Positions 1 through 6,299 of a DNA stretch of 11,399 bases are shown here, piece after piece; the first letter of the stretch is position 1; the number at the start of each line of letters is the position of its first letter. Source of the stretch: Acidobacteriota bacterium. GTDB taxonomy: Bacteria > Acidobacteriota > Vicinamibacteria > Vicinamibacterales > CAVVIG01. Below the pieces are notes generated by a model. It was not told the DNA's origin. It did not search any database and saw only the letters and a list, made by a program, of their open reading frames with translations. The DNA lies in contig JACPZV010000150.1 in assembly GCA_016195295.1 (NCBI GenBank), forward strand, positions 1-11,399, given 5' to 3'. The translations under genes were made by a program, and so were the position numbers.

Positions 1-1045
1 CGTTGAATGACTCGATGACGTCACCGCGCTTCACGCCGGCCTTGTCCGCCGCACTGCCGGGCGTCACGTTGCTGACGATGGCGCCGCGCGCCTCCTTCAG
101 CCCGAGGCTCTGTGCGATGTCCGACGTCACGCCCTGCACGGACACGCCGAGCTGCGCGCGCGTCACCTTGCCCTTGGTGCGGAGCTGTTCCATGACGTTC
201 TTCGCCATGTTCACCGGAATCGAGAAGCCGATGCCGATGTTGCCGTCGCTCCCGTTCGACAAAATCTGCGAGTTGATCCCAATCAGCTCGCCCTTCATGT
301 TCACGAGCGCGCCGCCGGAGTTGCCGTGATTGATCGGCGCGTCGGTCTGCAGGAAGTCCTCGTAGCTGCCGTCGCCGGGCCCGGTCGACCGCCCCTTGGC
401 GCTGACGATGCCCATCGTGACGGTCTGGCCGACGCCGAGCGGATTGCCGACCGCCAGCACGACGTCGCCGACTTTCACCGCGTCGGAATCGCCGAGCGCG
501 AGCGCATGGAGATCGTGGCCGTTGATTTTCAGAAGCGCGAGATCGCTCGGCGTGTCCGATCCGATCAGCTTCGCCGTCATCGTGCGACCGTCGTTCAGAT
601 CCACGCTGATCGTGTCCGCGCCGTCGACCACGTGATGGTTCGTCAGAATGTAGCCGTCGGTCGTCACGATGACGCCGGATCCCAGTCCACGCTGCCGGAA
701 GAATCGCGGTTGACGCGAGCCGTCGCCTCGGCCGGTGCCGAAGCGATCGCCGAAGAACTGCTGGAAGAAGTCGTCCGGAACCTGGAACTGCGTCGGCGAC
801 ACGCGCGCCTTGCCGTCCGTCCGAATGGTGACGACGGCCGGCGACGCCACGTCGACGATGTCGGCGTAGGAATCGCGACCGCCCGCAATCGCGTGAGCGA
901 TCGGCGTCGTGACCGTCGCCATCCGCGTCGACTGCGCGAGCGCGGAGCTACCGTACCACGCCGCCGCCGTGATTAAGACTGCCGCGGCGAGCACGGCCAT
1001 CCCGGTCCGGGCCGCGCGCTGACCGAAGGTGAAGCGTCCGTTCAT
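1..1045 (-). CDS. degP: DegP/HtrA-type periplasmic serine protease, 3' end beyond window
   Basis: This is a periplasmic protease of the DegP/HtrA (S1C) family, which degrades or chaperones misfolded envelope proteins. 348 residues are visible. A signal peptide lies at about residues 12-38 (hydrophobic core, then SSALAQS). The trypsin-like domain carries the catalytic triad: H138 in TNHHVV, D168 in SDLALL and S243 in GNSGGAL. A Q-linker-like, Phe/Gln-rich stretch (about 85-120) precedes the His motif, as is usual in DegP. The first PDZ domain starts near 297 (RAQLGVSVQG) and is cut by the window edge at about 348. A complete family member has about 450-500 residues with two PDZ domains. The ATG at 1045 is favoured by a perfect AGGAGG (plus-strand cctcct, 1054-1059) with an 8-base spacer. 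It lies 239 bases downstream of the kinase gene in the same direction, so co-regulation is plausible. Family assignment is very secure; DegP versus DegQ/DegS cannot be settled without the C-terminus. Confidence 0.95.
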   Translation of the reverse strand, partial: MNGRFTFGQRAARTGMAVLAAAVLITAAAWYGSSALAQSTRMATVTTPIAHAIAGGRDSYADIVDVASPAVVTIRTDGKARVSPTQFQVPDDFFQQFFGDRFGTGRGDGSRQPRFFRQRGLGSGVIVTTDGYILTNHHVVDGADTISVDLNDGRTMTAKLIGSDTPSDLALLKINGHDLHALALGDSDAVKVGDVVLAVGNPLGVGQTVTMGIVSAKGRSTGPGDGSYEDFLQTDAPINHGNSGGALVNMKGELIGINSQILSNGSDGNIGIGFSIPVNMAKNVMEQLRTKGKVTRAQLGVSVQGVTSDIAQSLGLKEARGAIVSNVTPGSAADKAGVKRGDVIESFN

Positions 1046-1067
1046 TGCAGTGTCCTCCTGGAAGTGC

Positions 1068-1133
1068 TGCCGGGTCCGAAAGGACCCGGCCTACTGATCC
1101 TGCCGGGTCCACAAGGACCCGGCCTACTGATCC
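1068..1133. repeat. Two tandem 33-bp hairpin repeats in the degP leader
   Basis: Two head-to-tail copies (1068-1100 and 1101-1133) differ only in the 4-base hairpin loop region (gaaa versus acaa). Each copy contains a perfect 9-base stem, gccgggtcc paired with ggacccggc, followed by ctactgatcc. The pair sits between the kinase stop and the protease start, 23 bases upstream of the protease ATG. If transcribed with degP, it would form two strong GC hairpins in the 5' leader. There is no T-tract, so it is not a classic intrinsic terminator. It resembles REP-type intergenic palindromes; the family assignment is inferred from structure only. Confidence 0.85.
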
Positions 1134-1172
1134 GTTAGACGGGACGCTGCCTTACAGGGCCGTGAATGGACC

Positions 1173-1188
1173 ATTACATCGGTGTAAT
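1173..1188. promoter_or_regulatory. Operator-like palindrome upstream of degP
   Basis: The 16-bp sequence attacatcggtgtaat without its first base fits an inverted repeat ATTACA-N4-TGTAAT with a central CG; 7 of 8 base pairs match. It is AT-rich in a GC-rich surrounding and lies about 130 bases upstream of the protease start, just before the tandem hairpins. On the minus strand TGTAAT could also serve as a -10 box, but no convincing -35 is seen. It could be a binding site for a dimeric regulator, possibly the neighbouring response regulator. This is inference from symmetry alone. Confidence 0.35.
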
Positions 1189-1193
1189 TTGGT

Positions 1194-1271
1194 CATTGAG
1201 TCATCTGGTTATTTGGTCATGTGCTTGATCCAATGGAGGCATCAATGACTCGATAACCAGATGACTCGATG
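1194..1271. repeat. 19-bp inverted repeat between kinase and degP genes
   Basis: The left arm (1194-1212, cattgagtcatctggttat) and right arm (1253-1271) are reverse complements with one mismatch over 19 bp, around a 40-base spacer. The word atgactcgat also occurs as a direct repeat at 1245-1254 and 1261-1270. The sequence is AT-rich and simple in composition (cat/ggtcat/ttggtcat words), unlike the coding DNA. It begins 14 bases past the kinase stop codon and could act as a 3' stem-loop for that transcript, or be a remnant of a small mobile repeat. Confidence 0.7.
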
Positions 1272-1284
1272 TACAAATTCACCG

Positions 1285-2685
1285 TCAGCGTGTGGGCAAA
1301 TTCACCGTAAACACAGATCCCTTCCCGGGCTCGCTCGACGCCTCGACCTTTCCCCCGTGTGCTTCGACGACGGCCTTCACGAGGCTCAAACCGAGACCGA
1401 GACCGCGCTCCGTGCGGCTGGCATCGCCTCGGAAGAGCCGGTCAAAAATCCGCGGCAGCTCGTCGGCGGGAATGCCTTGTCCGGTATCGCGTACCTCGAG
1501 CACGGCCGCATCGGCGTCGCGGCGGATCTCGACGTGCACTTCCCCGCGGGCCGGCGTGTACTTGATGGCGTTGTCGAGCAGATTCGCCGCGACCTGTTCG
1601 AGCCGCGTGCGATCGCCAGTCACGACGACGTCGTCAGAGCCGGACGCGGCGTCCGCTCGGCTGCCCTTCGACACGCTCAGGGCATCCCGAGCTTGTCGAG
1701 GGATGAAGCCTCGCGCTACGTGCAGGGCAACGCCCTTGGCGTCGGCGACGTCGCGATAAAGATCGATGGCGCGCGCGACCACGTCCGCCAGCGCGACGGG
1801 CTCGCGTTGTAGCGTCATCGCGCCACTCTCCGCTTCGGAAATGTCCATCAGCGTGTTCAGCATCACGAGCACGCGGTCGGTTTCCTCCACGCAGTCGGCG
1901 AGGGCCTCCCGATAGCGAACGACGCGATCGTCGCGCTCGCGATCGTGCTCGTCCGCCGCGGCGGCGAGCGCCATCTCGGCCGTGCCGCGCAGCCGCGTCA
2001 ACGGCGTCCGCAGATCGTGCGACACGTTATCCAGCGCGGCGCGCATTCCTTCCACCAGGCCTTCAATCTTGTCGAGCATCGTGTTGAACAGCATCGTCAG
2101 CTCGTCGAGCGCATCCTCGGTGCCCGCGACCGGCACCCGCGCGTCGGTGCGGCCAGTGCGAATGATCCGCCGCACGGCCAGCGTGAGGCGGCGGATCGGA
2201 AACACCGCCGACTGCGTGGCCAGCCAGCCGCCCGTCAGCGCAATGACGACGATGGACAGCGTGACGAGGCCGAGCGCGGCGCGAAAGCGCGCGAGCAGCG
2301 CTTCGCGTGCCTCCGTGCTCTTCCCCACCTGGACCAACGTGCCGTCGGCCAACTGGAGGGACGCTGTCTCGAGCGTCGACGGATCCCAGCCCTCGGAATT
2401 GCTAAGAACGATCGCTTCGGCGCCGCGATCCACGACGCGGACGAACAGCCGCTCCGGCGCGACCTGCTGCTCGGCCCGCACCGTCGCCTCCAGCACGCGG
2501 ACGCCGCCGCGCGCGTAGGCCGCCGCGTAGTCACCGAGTTTGCCGCGGATGATCTGCTGATCGCGCTGCGCCAGCGACGTGGCGGTCAGGTAGTAGGTCA
2601 GGAGGACGATCGCCAGCGCGCCGACGACGAACAGCGTCGCGTACCACAGCGCAATTCGCAGTCCAAAGAAAAGGGGACGAGTCAT
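1285..2685 (-). CDS. Membrane sensor histidine kinase with repeat-derived insertion
   Basis: This is a 466-residue HAMP-type sensor kinase, partner of the response regulator whose stop codon (TAG) directly abuts its ATG. Two membrane segments (about 11-34 and 137-157) bracket a periplasmic sensor region of about 100 residues. HAMP follows at about 155-207. HisKA carries the phospho-acceptor H223 in SHDLRTPL. The HATPase domain has the N box (N368, NLLDNAIKYTP), G1 box (DTGQGIP, D400) and G2 box (GLGLGLSLVK, from 428). The layout and the GMRAALDNVSHDLRTPL stretch resemble heavy-metal/CusS-like kinases, but the ligand is unknown. Residues about 322-345, containing GFIPRQARDALSVSKG, are an in-frame palindromic repeat between HisKA and the ATPase core. 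All catalytic boxes are kept, so the protein is probably functional. The start is set by the abutting upstream gene. Confidence 0.93.
   Translation of the reverse strand: MTRPLFFGLRIALWYATLFVVGALAIVLLTYYLTATSLAQRDQQIIRGKLGDYAAAYARGGVRVLEATVRAEQQVAPERLFVRVVDRGAEAIVLSNSEGWDPSTLETASLQLADGTLVQVGKSTEAREALLARFRAALGLVTLSIVVIALTGGWLATQSAVFPIRRLTLAVRRIIRTGRTDARVPVAGTEDALDELTMLFNTMLDKIEGLVEGMRAALDNVSHDLRTPLTRLRGTAEMALAAAADEHDRERDDRVVRYREALADCVEETDRVLVMLNTLMDISEAESGAMTLQREPVALADVVARAIDLYRDVADAKGVALHVARGFIPRQARDALSVSKGSRADAASGSDDVVVTGDRTRLEQVAANLLDNAIKYTPARGEVHVEIRRDADAAVLEVRDTGQGIPADELPRIFDRLFRGDASRTERGLGLGLSLVKAVVEAHGGKVEASSEPGKGSVFTVNLPTR
1653..1720 (-). repeat. Palindromic repeat inserted in frame in the kinase gene (nested)
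   Basis: On the coding strand this stretch starts cgtagcgcgaggcttca and ends agccgagcgg. The same two words are directly joined in the hairpin at 3425-3450. Between them (plus-strand 1663-1703) lies a second palindrome: cccttcgacacgctcaggg (1664-1682) paired imperfectly with cccgagcttgtcgaggg (1686-1702). Translated, it gives residues 322-345 of the kinase with no stop and no frame change. The sequence therefore reads as one repeat interrupted by another, placed inside a coding region. The word around ttcgaca-gctcaggg resembles a palindrome common in many bacterial genomes (general recognition, not searched). Confidence 0.8.
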
Positions 2686-3357
2686 CTACTTTTTCAGCAC
2701 GTACCCGACGCCGCGCACCGTGTGCAGCAGCTTCTTGTCGAACGGCCGATCGATCTTGTCGCGCAGCCGGCTGACGAGCACGTCGACGATGTTCGTCTGC
2801 GGATCGAAGCTGTACTCCCAGACGTGCGACAGGATCATCGTCTTGGACACGACGCGGTCGGCGTTGCGCATCAAGTATTCGAGCAGCGCGAACTCGCGCG
2901 GGCGCAGCTCGATGGTCTGATCGCCGCGCGTGACGCGGCGCGAAAGCAGGTCCAGCACCAGATCCTCGACGGTCAGCGTCGTCGGTTCGGGCGCGCGCGT
3001 CGCGCGGCGCACCAAGGCCTGCACGCGCGCGAGCAGCTCGGCGAGCGCGAAAGGCTTGGTGAGGTAGTCGTCGCCCCCGGCCTGCAGACCGCGAACGCGA
3101 TCGTCGACGGACCGGCGCGCGCTGAGAATCAACACGGGCGTCGCCGTCCCGCGCCGCCGAAGTTCCTCGATCAGCGACAGGCCGTCGCGCTTCGGGAGCA
3201 TGAGGTCCACGATCGCCACGTCGTAAACCTGCTGCACGGCTGCCGTCAAGCCCGCTTCGCCGTCGGCCGCTCGATCGACGGCAAAGCCCGCCTCCCGCAG
3301 CCCGCGCGCGACGAAGTCGGCGATCGTGGCGTCGTCTTCGACGAGGAGTGCGCGCAC
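2686..3357 (-). CDS. OmpR/PhoB-family response regulator
   Basis: This 223-residue DNA-binding response regulator is phosphorylated by the kinase encoded immediately downstream (TAG of this gene abuts ATG of the kinase). The receiver domain (1-115) has acidic residues E7, D8 and D9, phospho-acceptor D51 (VDLMLPKRDG), S79 and K101 (LTKPFA). The C-terminal winged helix (about 125-223) shows the usual RPREFALLEYLM, VVSKTMILSHVW and NIVDVLVSRLRDKID segments, ending GVGYVLKK. Length and motifs are those of the CusR/CopR/IrlR branch, but the signal is not shown by the sequence. The start is a GTG at 3355-3357, which gives the canonical RALLVEDD beginning. No good Shine-Dalgarno precedes it and no upstream in-frame ATG exists. 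A G-rich heptamer array lies 26 bases upstream. Confidence 0.95.
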   Translation of the reverse strand: MRALLVEDDATIADFVARGLREAGFAVDRAADGEAGLTAAVQQVYDVAIVDLMLPKRDGLSLIEELRRRGTATPVLILSARRSVDDRVRGLQAGGDDYLTKPFALAELLARVQALVRRATRAPEPTTLTVEDLVLDLLSRRVTRGDQTIELRPREFALLEYLMRNADRVVSKTMILSHVWEYSFDPQTNIVDVLVSRLRDKIDRPFDKKLLHTVRGVGYVLKK

Positions 3358-3382
3358 GGAGACATCATACCGAGTGGCCGGT

Positions 3383-3417
3383 GGCTAGGGGCTGGGGGCT
3401 AGTGACTGGGGGCTGGT
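3383..3417. repeat. G-rich heptamer tandem array
   Basis: Five consecutive 7-bp units can be read on the plus strand: ggctagg, ggctggg, ggctagt, gactggg, ggctggt (consensus RGCTRGK). The G-runs (GGGG, GGGGG, GGGGG, GG) give some potential for a G-quadruplex on the plus strand. That strand is the template strand for the response-regulator gene, whose GTG lies 26 bases away. It probably sits in that gene's promoter or leader. Unit number may vary by slippage. Confidence 0.75.
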
Positions 3418-3424
3418 GACGGAA

Positions 3425-3479
3425 CGTAGCGCGAGGCTTCAGCCGAGCGGGAGTCGCTCGCCTGAAGGCTCGCGCTACG
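3425..3479 (-). terminator. 25-bp-arm hairpin at the reductase 3' end; putative terminator or REP-like repeat
   Basis: The arms at 3425-3449 and 3455-3479 pair over 25 bp with two mismatches around a 5-base loop (ggagt). The left arm reads cgtagcgcgaggcttcag then ccgagcg. The stop codon of the reductase (plus-strand cta, 3475-3477) lies inside the right arm, so the transcript of that gene would end in this hairpin. There is no T-tract on the minus strand, so strict intrinsic termination is uncertain. The same half-arm sequence recurs inside the kinase gene (1653-1720), showing that this is a dispersed repeat and not a dedicated terminator. Confidence 0.7.
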
Positions 3480-4560
3480 AGCGAGCGAGCGTACCGGCGG
3501 GTGCGGCGCGGAGGTACTGCGACGGCCATGGAACCTGCTGCCCGAGCTCTCGGGCGGCGCGCAGCGGGAAGTACGGATCGCGCAGCAGCTCCCGTGCGAT
3601 CAAGACGCAGTCGGCCTGTCCGTTCCGGACGATCGCATCGGCCTGCGTGGCGTCGGTGATGAGTCCGACGGCGCCCGTGGCAATGCCGGCCTCGCGGCGG
3701 ATGCGTTCCGCGAACGGCACCTGATAGCCGGGCCCCAGCGCGACCTTGGCGTCATGGACGGTCCCGCCAGATGAACAATCGATGAGATCCACGCCTCGAC
3801 CGCGGAGTCGCCGGGCGAGCTCGACCGATTGATCGACGTCCCATCCGCCGTCCTTCCAATCCGTCGACGAGATCCGGAGAAACAACGGCAGACGCTCCGG
3901 CCACACCGTGCGCACGGCGTCGACAATCTCGAGGCAAAGGCGAATGCGATGGTCGAACGAGCCGCCGTACGCGTCGGTCCGCGTGTTCACCAGCGGCGAC
4001 AGAAACTCGCCGATGAGATAGCCGTGCGCGCCGTGAATCTCGACGACGTCGAACCCGGCGTCGAGCGCGCGCCGCGCGGCGTCGCGGAACTTGCCGACGA
4101 TCGCGGAGATCTCGGGGACGGTGAGGGCGCGCGGCACCGGATACGCGTCGGCGAACGCGACACTCGTCGGACCAACGGGCTCCCATCCGCCATCGACCGC
4201 GGCCACAGCGCGACCGCCCTCCCACGGCCGCGCCGTGCTGCCTTTGCGTCCCGCGTGCGCGATCTGCAGACCGGCCAGCGTCCGCTGCGCGTGGATGAAT
4301 CGCACGATGCGCGCGAGCCCGGCAATGTGCCCGTCGTCCCAGATGCCGAGATCCTGCGGGCTGATGCGTCCCTCGGGCGACACCGCCGACGCTTCCGTGA
4401 AGACGAGCGCCGCGCCGCCGACGGCGCGGCTGCCGAGGTGGACGAAATACCAATCGTTCGAAAAGCCGTCGACGCTCGAGTACTGACACATCGGGGAAAC
4501 AAAGAGACGGTTGGCGAAAGTCAGGGAACGGATCGAGAAGGGATCGAACAGATGTGGCAT
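3475..4560 (-). CDS. Old Yellow Enzyme family NADPH:flavin oxidoreductase (YqjM/XenA type)
   Basis: This is an FMN-dependent ene-reductase of the thermophilic-like OYE class, which reduces activated C=C bonds and xenobiotics with NAD(P)H. The 361-residue TIM barrel starts MPHLFDPFSIRS, the usual N-terminus. SPMCQYS carries C25 and Y27, matching the redox-tuning Cys and active-site Tyr of YqjM. HAGRK (102-106) binds FMN. EIHGAHGYL supplies the substrate-binding pair H176/H179. LSPLVNTRTDAYGGS (188-201) and the flavin-phosphate region AVGLITD (297-303) follow. The ATG at 4560 is preferred over an in-frame upstream ATG at 4734, because the extra 58 residues resemble no family member and run through repeats. 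No Shine-Dalgarno is visible before 4560. The stop codon lies within a hairpin repeat. It is probably a single-gene unit; the substrate is unknown. namA/xenA would be possible names. Confidence 0.93.
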   Translation of the reverse strand: MPHLFDPFSIRSLTFANRLFVSPMCQYSSVDGFSNDWYFVHLGSRAVGGAALVFTEASAVSPEGRISPQDLGIWDDGHIAGLARIVRFIHAQRTLAGLQIAHAGRKGSTARPWEGGRAVAAVDGGWEPVGPTSVAFADAYPVPRALTVPEISAIVGKFRDAARRALDAGFDVVEIHGAHGYLIGEFLSPLVNTRTDAYGGSFDHRIRLCLEIVDAVRTVWPERLPLFLRISSTDWKDGGWDVDQSVELARRLRGRGVDLIDCSSGGTVHDAKVALGPGYQVPFAERIRREAGIATGAVGLITDATQADAIVRNGQADCVLIARELLRDPYFPLRAARELGQQVPWPSQYLRAAPAGTLARS

Positions 4561-4611
4561 GAAGGAACTATCAGAGATTCGCGTACATGAACTGGCGAAA
4601 CAAACGCTACC

Positions 4612-4650
4612 ACGGAGGTCACGGTGTTTAACGGAGGTCACGGGGTTTCG
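4612..4650. repeat. Two 19-20-bp tandem copies upstream of the reductase
   Basis: The word acggaggtcacgg occurs at 4612-4624 and again at 4631-4643, followed by tgttta and ggtttcg respectively, a 19-bp period. On the minus strand the core reads CCGTGACCTCCGT. It lies 52-90 bases upstream of the reductase ATG, where the promoter is expected. It may be a regulator half-site pair, but the wording resembles low-complexity intergenic filler, so a neutral repeat is equally likely. Confidence 0.55.
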
Positions 4651-4661
4651 GTCGAGCCTAG

Positions 4662-4753
4662 GCACCCTAGCGGGCACAATCTCAGCACCCTGCGGCGCAG
4701 AGCTCCAGCACCATACATCGACAGGGCATAGCACCCTACGATCTTGCGCTCGT
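4662..4753. repeat. Four GCACC motifs at exact 23-bp spacing
   Basis: GCACC starts at 4662, 4685, 4708 and 4731, each exactly 23 bases after the last. The words are gcaccct, gcaccct, gcaccat and gcaccct; on the minus strand they read as an AGGGTGCTR-like nonamer. The 16 bases between motifs are mostly unlike one another. The array fills the gap between the methyltransferase stop (4753) and the 19-bp tandem. Spacer sequences differ like CRISPR spacers, but the unit is far too short for CRISPR. Alternatives are phased protein-binding sites or a decayed tandem repeat. Confidence 0.55.
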
Positions 4754-5619
4754 CAGCCGCTCAGACAGAATCCCTTCCCGTGGAGCCAGCACGCCGCCGT
4801 TTCGTCGTGCTGATCGCGTCGGAGCCGCTTCACGCTTCCCCACTTCACCGGGCCGCCCATCAGGGCCTTGCCGAGCCGTTCGTTCATCGCCTCGTCCCGC
4901 AATCCCACGGCGGAGTACACCGCGACCACGTTCAGCAGGCGCGCCGCGCATTCAGTCGCGCTGTGCTTCGTCAACGTGACGACCAGGCCTTTGCCGAGCG
5001 TCGTGCCCATGGCCGGCATGGCGGAGGTGAGCGGAAGAATCATCCGGCCGCCGTCGGCGAGCGCGTCGAGCCACGCGTCGAGCGGATGCGTGACGCCGGC
5101 GTTCACGAGGATCGCGTCGAACGATCCGTCGACAATGGCCGCGTCGCCATGGCGCGCGTCCACCCAGGTCAGCGACGCGAGATTCCGCCGCGCTTCCGCG
5201 GCCAGCGTCTCGTCGACCTCGAACGCGACGACCCGGCCGCTCGGGCCGACGGCGTGCGCCATCACGGCCGCGTAATAACCCAGACCACAACCGACGTGCA
5301 GCACACGGTAGCCGGCCTCGAGGCCGAGCGCGTCGATCCAGACGGCGAGCGTGCCAGGCTGGCCGTTGAACAGTTGACGCGCCGGATCGATCGCCACCGC
5401 GATGTTGTGATAGACGCGTGCGGGGTCAGCGTCCACCGTCGCCCGCGTGCGCGAGGGCCCCATGAAGTCCAAGTCCGCCATCACCGTCCACGGTCCCGGC
5501 CGGAGAAACTGCTCGCGGGGAACGGCCGCGAATGCGTCGACCAGCGCGGGCGACTGCAGTTTGCAGACAGCCTCAAGCTCCTCCGCGAAAAAGCGCCGGC
5601 GCCGGTCCAGGTCCGTCAC
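4753..5619 (-). CDS. PCMT-like SAM-dependent methyltransferase
   Basis: This 288-residue class I methyltransferase is related to protein-L-isoaspartate O-methyltransferase. The SAM-binding motif I is VLHVGCGLGYYAAVMA (106-121), with an acidic residue at the end of strand 2 (FEVDE, E134), GDA near 158-160 and the motif II-like FDAILVNAGVTHPL (167-180). The PCMT-like N-terminus keeps VPREQFL (33-39). However, the family's usual GQTIS-type active-site segment is replaced by FNGQPGTLAVWIDAL (84-98), and the protein is longer than the usual 210-230 residues. The true substrate is therefore uncertain. The start is GTG at 5617-5619, overlapping the stop of the preceding gene as GTGA. The coupling implies co-translation with the winged-helix protein. 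An open frame extends upstream to 6123 but is only an overlap with that gene. Confidence 0.85.
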   Translation of the reverse strand: MTDLDRRRRFFAEELEAVCKLQSPALVDAFAAVPREQFLRPGPWTVMADLDFMGPSRTRATVDADPARVYHNIAVAIDPARQLFNGQPGTLAVWIDALGLEAGYRVLHVGCGLGYYAAVMAHAVGPSGRVVAFEVDETLAAEARRNLASLTWVDARHGDAAIVDGSFDAILVNAGVTHPLDAWLDALADGGRMILPLTSAMPAMGTTLGKGLVVTLTKHSATECAARLLNVVAVYSAVGLRDEAMNERLGKALMGGPVKWGSVKRLRRDQHDETAACWLHGKGFCLSG

Positions 5620-6116
5620 TTCGTCGCCTTTCTTCGCTTCGAGGTCGTGGCGGGCGCGACGGCCGCGGGCGACATGACCGCGTTGATGAAGTGCTTGAGG
5701 TCCGATCCATGCGCCGCAATCGTCGTCGGCGCCGTGAACTGGTGATTCCAGACGTACGTCGGCTTCCCTGGCGCGCGGATCGCGAACCGGATCTCGCCGG
5801 CGTGGTTGAGCCGCTTCAGCACGGTGTGAATGGCCGAGAGATCGTTCGCGTACTTCGCCATGTCGAACCCGAAGGCCGCCAGGCGATCGCGAATTTCGAT
5901 CGGGGTCATCGGGAGGCCGCCGTTGCGCAGCACGAGCCGGCAGCCGTCGGTGAGACCCATGGACACGTTCGGCGTCAACCCGCAGAGGCGTGACAGCGAG
6001 TTGATGGATTCCGAGATTTCGGACAGCCGCTTGTCGATCGCGCGGCGCTGCTCGCCGAGCGCCTCGAACTCCGCGATCGCCGACTCCAGCGCCTTCCGAT
6101 AGTGTTCGATCGTCAT
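5616..6116 (-). CDS. Coiled-coil plus winged-helix (HARE-like) protein
   Basis: This 166-residue protein of unknown function is probably nucleic-acid binding. Residues about 3-45 form an amphipathic, charged helix predicted as coiled coil (HYRKALESAIAEFEALGEQ, then RAIDKRLSEISESINSLSRL). Residues about 68-125 resemble a winged-helix or HARE-HTH domain: LPMTPIEIRDRLAAFGFDM, AIHTVLKRLNHAGEIRF and a wing strand ending KPTYVW. The tail is Ala/Thr-rich and ends in a basic SKRRKATK. The ATG at 6116 has GGAG at a 6-base spacing. Its TGA overlaps the GTG of the methyltransferase (GTGA), so the two are translationally coupled. A candidate promoter with an operator-like palindrome lies about 185 bases upstream (6300-6328). 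Fold assignment rests on sequence pattern and is an inference. Confidence 0.8.
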   Translation of the reverse strand: MTIEHYRKALESAIAEFEALGEQRRAIDKRLSEISESINSLSRLCGLTPNVSMGLTDGCRLVLRNGGLPMTPIEIRDRLAAFGFDMAKYANDLSAIHTVLKRLNHAGEIRFAIRAPGKPTYVWNHQFTAPTTIAAHGSDLKHFINAVMSPAAVAPATTSKRRKATK

Positions 6117-6299
6117 CGCTCACTCCACCATCTCCCGTGGCACACGCGACTCAACACCCAGAGCGCTTCATGCATCGCCCGAGCGGAGGGCGCGTGCCGG
6201 CGAGACCGCGTCGCGGGTCTGCGGGTCTTCACGCGCCGATCGCGGGCGCGGCTGGACCCGCGGGACGCACGGCGCGCACGGGCACTAGGCACGGCCCTA

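Noticed and set aside
1945..3402. Long plus-strand open frame opposite the two-component genes
   Set aside because: It lies antisense to two genes with full motif sets and has Arg/His/Gln-rich composition typical of GC-rich shadow frames.
4561..4734. N-terminal extension of the reductase to an upstream ATG at 4734
   Set aside because: The added 58 residues match no Old Yellow Enzyme feature and run through the 19-bp and 23-bp repeats; the family N-terminus begins at 4560.
4662..4753. Short CRISPR array
   Set aside because: The conserved part is only about 7-9 bp with 14-16-bp spacers, far below CRISPR repeat and spacer sizes, and no cas genes are present.
4662..4753. Iteron-type replication origin
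   Set aside because: 22-23-bp iterons are conserved over most of their length; here only about seven bases repeat, and no replication initiator gene or DnaA box cluster is seen.
5620..6123. N-terminal extension of the methyltransferase up to 6123
   Set aside because: It is the alternative frame of the winged-helix gene, Arg/Ala-rich without motifs; the GTG overlapping that gene's stop gives a normal PCMT-like start.
6124..6295. Small gene between the winged-helix gene and its candidate promoter
   Set aside because: Frames here have no ribosome-binding site or protein-like composition; it is best read as an untranslated leader.
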